Shown: positions 57,745 to 64,000 of the stretch, piece after piece
How the letters are laid out: the number at the start of each line of letters is the position of its first letter
Numbering within the stretch: the stretch's first letter is position 1
Source of the DNA: Sordariomycetes sp. S80-01Y
Taxonomy: Eukaryota > Ascomycota > Sordariomycetes
Assembly (NCBI GenBank): GCA_037042185.1
Contig: JAXQJY010000027.1
Span: 1,178,001 to 1,242,000, forward strand
DNA: 64,000 nt
Direction of reading: 5' to 3'
Made by a program: the position numbers and the translations under genes
Notes under the pieces: model-generated
Database searches by the model: none
The model's input: the letters and a program-made list of their open reading frames with translations, nothing else
Told to the model about the DNA's origin: nothing

Positions 57745-58761
57745 CGAAGGGGGGGACAAGGCGGCTTAAGTATTTTCTGTTTCCCAAGATCAAGATAGGG
57801 AGGAAGAGGAAGAAGTGGTCAGACAATCAACGACGAGGGGACGGAAAAGGCTCGCGTCGGCTGAACTGGTCCGTCAATCGCAGTGGCAGCGGCAGCGGCA
57901 GCGCTGCCCCTCCTCCGCCTCCTTTCTCCAAGTTGCGCGCACGGCGGGACCCCCCGCATGACGGAGCCATTCCGAGGGAATGCGCTGTGCGCTGTGGGCT
58001 GCGGGCTGCGGTGACAGATTAAGGCAGAGCTGCGGGCCGTCGTTTCCCGCCGCGGTGAGGCTATTATTCTGGCGCCGTTGCCGAAATGGGGCTGCACCCA
58101 GAGGGGTGGAAGGCCGATCTGGTTCCGAATGGAGTATTCCCGACACCTTTTTCCCTCAACTGGCATGGCAGCAGAGCAGTGGCAGTGATCTGTACATTCC
58201 TTTCAATTCAAACAGCAGAGGCCTTGAACAGGACAACTTCTGTCAGCTATCAAACATGTGACCCCGATATGCAACCCTTGGTATCGAATGTGTACATGGA
58301 GAGATCCGATCGGAGCAACATTTTCCACCACCCACATCTCTTCCCGCCGTCCCCGCATGCCCGCACGATACCAGGCCTCAGTGCCTATGCTACTACTAGA
58401 CTCCAGTAAGTAGCTGTCGTGGTGCTCAGCACTGCCTTGTGGCTTCTCGTATCGGACCTCCTGTAAGCAATGGTATCCCGCTGTGCAAAAGTCTATCAGC
58501 CATGCAAATGCTGTAGTGAAACCCTGTGAAATCATGCGAGCTCGAAATGCTGTAACGCCCTTCGCAATGCAAATAAACTCCTTGCCATGCGCCGTGCATG
58601 CTATCCTGGGTCGTGTCGTCGGCCCTCGCGGCTCGACGCTTCGCCCTGCATTTCGTTAATCAATCTGCCCCGTACGGGGACTCCAAAATGTAACTCTGGT
58701 TTCCCAGTTCCCCAATCCTCGGACGGCCATCGTGCGAGTCCTCCTCGCAGCTCGGCCCATC
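57745..58761. other. 1.0 kb intergenic region, no gene seen
   Basis: The left part is the promoter of the Dabb gene and the right part the 3' flank of the histidine kinase, both on the minus strand. A purine-rich stretch lies at about 57785-57850. No frame with a recognisable pattern is present. Confidence 0.4.
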
Positions 58762-61700
58762 TCAACTCGCTGGCGAGGTCGGGCTCAAGCCGCCGATCCT
58801 CCTCACGACCACCTGCATCATCTCAATGAGCACCGGCATCTTGTAAGGCTTCACCAGAACATCGTCGCACCCAGCCGCCTTCGCCTGATCCACCTGCTCA
58901 GGCCTGGCGTTGGCGGTCACCGCAATGATAGGGATCCTCCCACCGGAAGCACAGAAGATCTCGCCATTGGCTTCCAGCTGACGGATGTCTCGCGTGCAGG
59001 AAAGGCCGTCCTGGACGGGCATCTCCACATCCATGAGAACAACGTTGATCGGGATGGGCTGCTTCGATGGCGACTCCGCTTCACCAGGGCCGTCGTTGCC
59101 GGGAGGTGGACCAGTCGCGAAAGGCAGAGCAGCAGCTGACCGACGCAGCTTTTCCAGAGCCTCAACACCATGGTTGGCAATGTCGACGGAGTATCCTCGC
59201 TTCATGAGGTCCCGCTTCGTGACCATCTGGTTGATGAGGTTATCTTCGACGACGAGGATACCGTCCAGGCGCACGTTTGACCCCGGATGGAGCCGCCTGG
59301 TAAGTCGTGAGTTGCCCTTAATCCCACGCTTCAAGTTGTCTCCTTGCGAGGCTGAGCTGTCCGTGTTTGCAACGATTCGCGCCGCAGCTGCTTGTGCCTC
59401 GGCATCTTTCCGGGCCAGTTCTGTAGGGACGTATGCCTGAATGTAGAACGCAAAAGTCGACCCGACGCCCTGTTGGCTCGACACGCCGATGGCGCCGTTT
59501 TGAAGCTCCGTCAGCCTCCGCGAGATGAACAAGCCCAGACCGGATCCGCCATACTTGACGTGAGTCTTGGCACTAGCTTGCACGAATTTGTTGAACAGGC
59601 TACTCATCTCTTCTTGGCTGAGACCCTGTCCCGTGTCTTTGACTTCAAACAACAAGTAGACGGGATCGGTACGGTTCTTGAGCGCAGGCTGCTCATACTC
59701 ATCTTGCAAATCCCTGAAGCGGGGGATGAAGTCCGCTATGGTCATCTCACGTCCAGGCACGCGGTGCGATCCCTTGACGCTGATGGTGACATGGCGCACC
59801 TTGCCCGTCTTGGTAAACTTCAGTGCGTTGGTGAGCAGGTTGATCAGAACTTGCTTGACGCGGGACGGGTCGAGGTCCAGATACTCATGGCCTAGGGCGA
59901 TGTATGACGGGTCGACGACCGACGTCAGGGCGATGTCGACTCTGCGAGCTTCAACCTCGAACATCTTGAGCGCGTCCGTCATGATGTTGATGGGGCTGAC
60001 GGTGCAAGGAGTGACGGCCAAGAGCTTGGAGTCCAGCTTCGACATGGTGAGAATGTCGTCAACGATACGCTTTTGATGCTGGGCGCACGTCTCGATTGTT
60101 TCGGCGTGGTCGATGGCCTCTCTGAGAAGCTTCTTTCCTTCCTGCTGCTTCGCCTCCTCGCCTGTCTGCGCCTGCGGCGTCTCACCTTCTCCCAACTGCA
60201 TGTTGGCGTTCGGGTTCGTAGGCGTAAGGGGTAGCGCTATGCCATCCAAGTCCTCGACCCTTGTCAAGCATGCAACAATGGCATCAGTGCAGTGAACGAT
60301 TGCGCTCAGCGGATTCCGCATCTCGTGCGAAGTCATGTCAATGAAGTTTTCTTGCTGCCTTTTTGACTCGATAGCCTCTTCTTTGCGGGACTTCTCCTGC
60401 GCGAGCTGCCACTTGGCCATCGACACGTCGCTGATGCAGCCGGTAAAGGATTGAATCAGACCATCGGAGCTCTTGACAGGCATGAAGGTCGCCGACACTG
60501 TCCGCGCTGCGGCAATAGCGTTCCCGCTGTGATCGGTGGCGGTCCATGTTGTCTTGAGCCTCACATCCGCGCTGGTCGATCTGCCTGTAACCCGTAGTTG
60601 CTCGAGGCTGTCCCACAGCTGCGGCAGGTCCTCCTCAACAACGCAGTTCTGCCACGGCTGCACGTTGTTCTTGGTCAAGTCGACCTTGCGCAGACCGGTC
60701 AGCTCCCAAAACGAATTGTTGGCGCTAAGCAAACGGCCATCCAAGCTGACATCGTACATTCCAACAGTGGCGAATTCTGCCAGGCGCTTGAGGTTCTCCG
60801 CCTCTTGCGCCCTGCGGACAGCCTCTTCGGCAGTATGCTTTTGCTCAGTCACATCCATAAGACAGGTCAATGTTCTAGTGACGTTCCCCTCCTCGTCTCG
60901 CTCGGCCTTTACCGATGCCAGGATGTATCGCCCGATATGGTCGTTGTACCCTGCGAGGCCCCTGGGCGAGGTCAAGCCGTCGTTGTCGCTGCCTCTAGGG
61001 ATCCGAAATTCAAATGTCACAACGTCTTGTAGCTTCAGATCGTTGTACGACTTCAAGATGATCTCCTTATCCTCCGGAATCACGCACTCGAGCAACGCAA
61101 GCTGGTCAATCCGACCCCTGGGATACCTGGTGAGATGGTACCATGTGTCATTGGCGAAGGTGACGTTTCCTCGGTTGTCCACGAAGGACATACCAACGGG
61201 GATGAACTCGGAGACGGCCTTGAAGTTCTGGGTGGACTGCTGAGCTTGCTCCGTCTGGAACTCCAGCTTCTTCTGCAAGTTGGCCGCGTCATGAGCAGCC
61301 TGCTCCGCGGCGTTCCGACCACGGCGCTCCTCTTCTTCGAGCAGAACAGTCGATGCCAGCGAGCTCGTCAGTTTTTGATTCAGGAGTGAGATGAACTGGC
61401 GGTAGTCATTGTCATACGACCGACGGGGATTCAGCCCGAGGAACAAGATACCCATGATGTTCTCGTCGCGCGTTGGTCGAACAGGGAGGACGACAGCTGC
61501 GCTGCACGGATCCTCAAAGCCGCGCCACTCCAGCCCAGTTAAAAGCCTCTCTGGCAGACTGCCTTCCGTAGTGTCGATGTGCAGGGCAATCTGTGCCTCC
61601 AAAGCCTTGCGGAAGCTGGGAGCGAGGCCGTCGTCGGTGTCGCGTAACTCAAGTACCGAAGGTGCAATTGCATGATCCTCGGGAACACCCAGTGATCCGG

Positions 61701-62880
61701 CCAAGCGGCAGGTTCTGGGACAGTCATAGCGAGACCTCGAAGATTCATTGTCGTCATCCTCGTTGACCGAATAGATAAAGGCAAGGGGTACGTCGTAGTT
61801 GGGCTCCCAGCGTTCCAGCTGCTCCAGGATGGTGGTCCAGTAGGTCTTCACGTTTCTCACTGCAATCAACGCGTCCCCGAGATCGACTAGGAACTTCATC
61901 CTCCTCTCCCACAGGCGCATAGAGGTTGTCTCGAGCAGCGAATGCTGAACGCCAACAATCTGCCTGTTCTCGACGATCGGCTGGAGGGACCACTTGACGT
62001 ACGTCTCCTCGAGCGAGCCATCGGCCTGGTCAACAAAGAACCTTGACTCGTCCTCGATCTTTTTATTGCGCTTGGATGGGGGTGCATTCCAGAGCGTCGA
62101 CATGTTCTCCTCCAGGTGCTTCCATACACTGAGTACCGGCTCGCCCAACAGTCCCGGGTGATTCGAACCACAAAATTTGGAGAAGGCTTCGTTGTATATC
62201 GCTCGGTACTCGGGGCCCCAGTAGATGGCAATTGCACGAGAGTCGGGTATCGTTTGGTTAAAGACCTGCTGCAGGCGCGAGGGCCATTCGTCCATGGGAC
62301 CAAGCTTGTGTGTGTCCCAATCGACGCTTTGTATAACGTGAAGGAAAGGTTCGGGGTCCGGCATGAAGTCTGGCACCATGATTCCTGGATCGGCCTCTGA
62401 GCGAATGGTCTGTGACTTCACATCCGTTTGCTTGTCCTTTTCCGCGGGCGCGAAGTCAACCACCTGGGTTTGAGCGTGTTCAGACTGCTGTATCCTTTGA
62501 AGGCTGCCGTCCCTCGATTCCAACCGGACCTTACGCGGAGGCTCCGAGGAGGGCGGCGTTTCGTTCCCACTCATGACCACCCATTTCTCCAGCAGGATAT
62601 ACCGCGTCCAGTAGACCCCAAAGTACGTGAGGCATCGGGTCGAGTCTGAGGCGCCGGCGAGGGGGCTCGTGACCCAGTTCCAGAAGGGCGCATGGTCTTC
62701 GCTCGGGTCGATCGCGGCTACAAGTTGAGGATTCGAGTTTAGCGCAGCGTTGCTGTATGCAAGTTTGGTTGACGCCTTCTTGGTGGATTCGGGTTGAGGT
62801 ACAACAAAAATCGGGCGGGGATCGGCGTCGAAGAGGGCTGTCAGACCAATGGCCGCAAGCTCTTCTGGGGCCTGGGCCAT
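58762..62880 (-). CDS. Hybrid histidine kinase (PAS/GAF, HisKA, HATPase, receiver)
   Basis: A single-exon gene of 1,372 residues. The N-terminal half holds several PAS-type sensor modules (for example one around DTWYHLTRYPRGRIDQ and one at DVSLDGRLLSANNSFWELTG) and a GAF-like region at about 320-500. The HisKA dimerisation domain has the phospho-acceptor H852 in TSHEMRNPLSAIVH. The ATPase domain shows the N box (LLTNALKF, near 1015), G1 (VKDTGQGLS) and G2 (GGSGLGLFISRRL). A receiver domain follows at the C terminus with phospho-acceptor D1284 in LMDVEMP and conserved Lys in VKPYKMP. No membrane segment is visible, so it is a soluble sensor. It would pass phosphate through an HPt protein such as Ypd1. 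I cannot assign a kinase group with confidence. Confidence 0.93.
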   Translation of the reverse strand: MAQAPEELAAIGLTALFDADPRPIFVVPQPESTKKASTKLAYSNAALNSNPQLVAAIDPSEDHAPFWNWVTSPLAGASDSTRCLTYFGVYWTRYILLEKWVVMSGNETPPSSEPPRKVRLESRDGSLQRIQQSEHAQTQVVDFAPAEKDKQTDVKSQTIRSEADPGIMVPDFMPDPEPFLHVIQSVDWDTHKLGPMDEWPSRLQQVFNQTIPDSRAIAIYWGPEYRAIYNEAFSKFCGSNHPGLLGEPVLSVWKHLEENMSTLWNAPPSKRNKKIEDESRFFVDQADGSLEETYVKWSLQPIVENRQIVGVQHSLLETTSMRLWERRMKFLVDLGDALIAVRNVKTYWTTILEQLERWEPNYDVPLAFIYSVNEDDDNESSRSRYDCPRTCRLAGSLGVPEDHAIAPSVLELRDTDDGLAPSFRKALEAQIALHIDTTEGSLPERLLTGLEWRGFEDPCSAAVVLPVRPTRDENIMGILFLGLNPRRSYDNDYRQFISLLNQKLTSSLASTVLLEEEERRGRNAAEQAAHDAANLQKKLEFQTEQAQQSTQNFKAVSEFIPVGMSFVDNRGNVTFANDTWYHLTRYPRGRIDQLALLECVIPEDKEIILKSYNDLKLQDVVTFEFRIPRGSDNDGLTSPRGLAGYNDHIGRYILASVKAERDEEGNVTRTLTCLMDVTEQKHTAEEAVRRAQEAENLKRLAEFATVGMYDVSLDGRLLSANNSFWELTGLRKVDLTKNNVQPWQNCVVEEDLPQLWDSLEQLRVTGRSTSADVRLKTTWTATDHSGNAIAAARTVSATFMPVKSSDGLIQSFTGCISDVSMAKWQLAQEKSRKEEAIESKRQQENFIDMTSHEMRNPLSAIVHCTDAIVACLTRVEDLDGIALPLTPTNPNANMQLGEGETPQAQTGEEAKQQEGKKLLREAIDHAETIETCAQHQKRIVDDILTMSKLDSKLLAVTPCTVSPINIMTDALKMFEVEARRVDIALTSVVDPSYIALGHEYLDLDPSRVKQVLINLLTNALKFTKTGKVRHVTISVKGSHRVPGREMTIADFIPRFRDLQDEYEQPALKNRTDPVYLLFEVKDTGQGLSQEEMSSLFNKFVQASAKTHVKYGGSGLGLFISRRLTELQNGAIGVSSQQGVGSTFAFYIQAYVPTELARKDAEAQAAAARIVANTDSSASQGDNLKRGIKGNSRLTRRLHPGSNVRLDGILVVEDNLINQMVTKRDLMKRGYSVDIANHGVEALEKLRRSAAALPFATGPPPGNDGPGEAESPSKQPIPINVVLMDVEMPVQDGLSCTRDIRQLEANGEIFCASGGRIPIIAVTANARPEQVDQAKAAGCDDVLVKPYKMPVLIEMMQVVVRRIGGLSPTSPAS

Positions 62881-63734
62881 GATTGGCGTTTTCCTATACT
62901 TTCGTCAAGAAAGGAGAGGGGGTAGAGAAACAGTCTAAATCCTCCATCGATTGATTTTCCGTCTCGGGCGAGCTCGAAGAGAGTCCTTCGAAGGGGAGCG
63001 TCGGGCGCAACCTCGGCGGAGGCGTCGCGGGTCGCGTCGTGAAGACCCAAACAACGACCAGTGCCCGCCCGGCTGTTTGCGAGGTATAGATCGATGGATA
63101 GATCACAGCGTCTGGAAACGCGCGGTCATTGGAGGGGTATTCACGCCTGTCGATGGTGCTGTTGCTTTAAGGTGTTGGAGGTCAGACGTAAGGTGTCAAA
63201 GCTGAATTGCCGGGGCTGTTTAGCTATGCACCTCACCGCACAGGCCCATCCCCTGTCTATTGCAGCTGGAGGTACGGGGGATGTATGCTGCCATGCCCCC
63301 TCGCACGTCAAGCCTCCTCACACTGGAAGCTCGCTTCGATCAGCAGGCTCGAAGTTGGTTGCCAGGCCTTTGCAGGTCTTTGAAAGGTTATCGTTGGTTC
63401 GCTGACATCACGCAAGTCATGCACACTTCAGGCTTGGCCTGGACCCTGAGTTCTGGACTCGACCCGAGCCCGGGATGCTCCTTGCAGAAATGTTACTGGC
63501 GCATGCCGGCTTCCAGGCCCGAGTCAGTTAATCTGCACATTTGGCGTTGTATGACAAACTCGATTCAGCTCTATGGGCTTGGTCCAAACCTATGCTGCCT
63601 CCGTTTAACGCCTACGTGCTGATCCGGTATACGTCTACTATCTGAACGCCTTTCTCGTCATCTCACCCAAGCTGAGCCCAGTGCAGCTTGACGTTCCAAG
63701 ATTGCTCTGTCTCCAGCTCGTTGACACATTTCCA
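62881..63734. other. Intergenic region, no gene seen
   Basis: These 854 bases lie between the histidine kinase and the Mpv17-type gene, both on the minus strand. The part next to 62881 is the kinase promoter. No frame with a recognisable pattern is present. Confidence 0.4.
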
Positions 63735-64000
63735 TCACTCCGAGCTCTTCATAGCCATGTACGTTCCCCATCCAATCCCAGCCGCTCCACCGATCATGTT
63801 CCGCGTTTGCAGATCCTTAACCATCGTGAAGTTAACGACGCTAACCAGCGGCCACAGTCTCCATCCAGCCGTCAGGATCGGCCAGAACTCAGCCTTGCTT
63901 TGCTCCCAGACAGAGGTGAAATCGACCTTGTCGAATTCCATCGCGCCGCCGCTGTTCCAGTACCCGACAGCCTTGAATATGCTATGCTCCACCGGAGCGT
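63735..64000 (-). CDS. Mpv17/PMP22 family membrane protein, C-terminal part
   Basis: The frame is open from the right edge to a stop at 63735, about 88 residues. It has the end pattern of Mpv17/PMP22 proteins: FWPILTAGWRLWPLVSVVNFTMV, matching the family WxxWPxxNF motif, followed by the last membrane segment, IGGAAGIGWGTYMAMKS. Family members are small four-segment proteins of the peroxisomal or mitochondrial inner membrane (for example yeast Sym1). The N-terminal part is outside the window, so length and targeting cannot be judged. A short hydrophilic SSE tail follows. Confidence 0.8.
   Translation of the reverse strand, partial: APVEHSIFKAVGYWNSGGAMEFDKVDFTSVWEQSKAEFWPILTAGWRLWPLVSVVNFTMVKDLQTRNMIGGAAGIGWGTYMAMKSSE

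Overview
The window reads as nuclear DNA of a filamentous ascomycete (Pezizomycotina, probably Sordariomycetes; this placement is inferred from gene content and not tested). Genes carry short GT-AG introns of about 45-100 bp, and there is a Zn2Cys6 regulator, a CBM1-xylanase, a highly reducing polyketide synthase and small cysteine-rich secreted proteins. Exon joins below were worked out by hand from splice signals, frame and protein family patterns. Most close in frame exactly; none is backed by transcripts.

1-11.6 kb: an accessory carbohydrate cluster. It has a GH88 unsaturated-glucuronyl hydrolase (cut by the left edge), a GH2 beta-glucuronidase, a DUF2264 protein, a Zn2Cys6 transcription factor and a sugar-porter MFS transporter. 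None of the three enzymes has a visible signal peptide, so the set looks like an import-then-digest pathway for glucuronic-acid-containing oligosaccharides with its own regulator. A secreted GH10 xylanase with CBM1 follows at 12.4-13.7 kb.

14-25.5 kb: a housekeeping block. COQ4, a PDCD5-like protein, a ketopantoate-reductase-like mitochondrial protein, an LRP1/Rrp47 (C1D) protein, a twin-CX9C MIX17-like protein, a UBX-domain membrane protein, SURF1/Shy1 and a CENP-T-like kinetochore protein.

26-33 kb: a secreted six-cysteine protein with a Kex2-like site, an ACC-synthase-like PLP enzyme, a DJ-1/PfpI protein and an EFM2-like methyltransferase.

33-46.4 kb: a 2,364-residue highly reducing polyketide synthase (KS-AT-DH-degenerate MT-ER-KR-ACP), a 3.8 kb stretch with no convincing gene, and a 14-TM DHA2 drug-efflux-type transporter. 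The PKS has one intron whose expected acceptor reads GG instead of AG, and its ER nucleotide-binding loop departs from the family pattern.

47-64 kb: a cupin protein, a PaxU/TMEM53-like (DUF829) hydrolase, a type II haloacid-dehalogenase-like protein, an unrecognised protein, a second six-cysteine secreted protein, an SRPBCC-fold protein, a Dabb-domain protein, a 1,372-residue hybrid histidine kinase and the C-terminal part of an Mpv17/PMP22-type membrane protein cut by the right edge.
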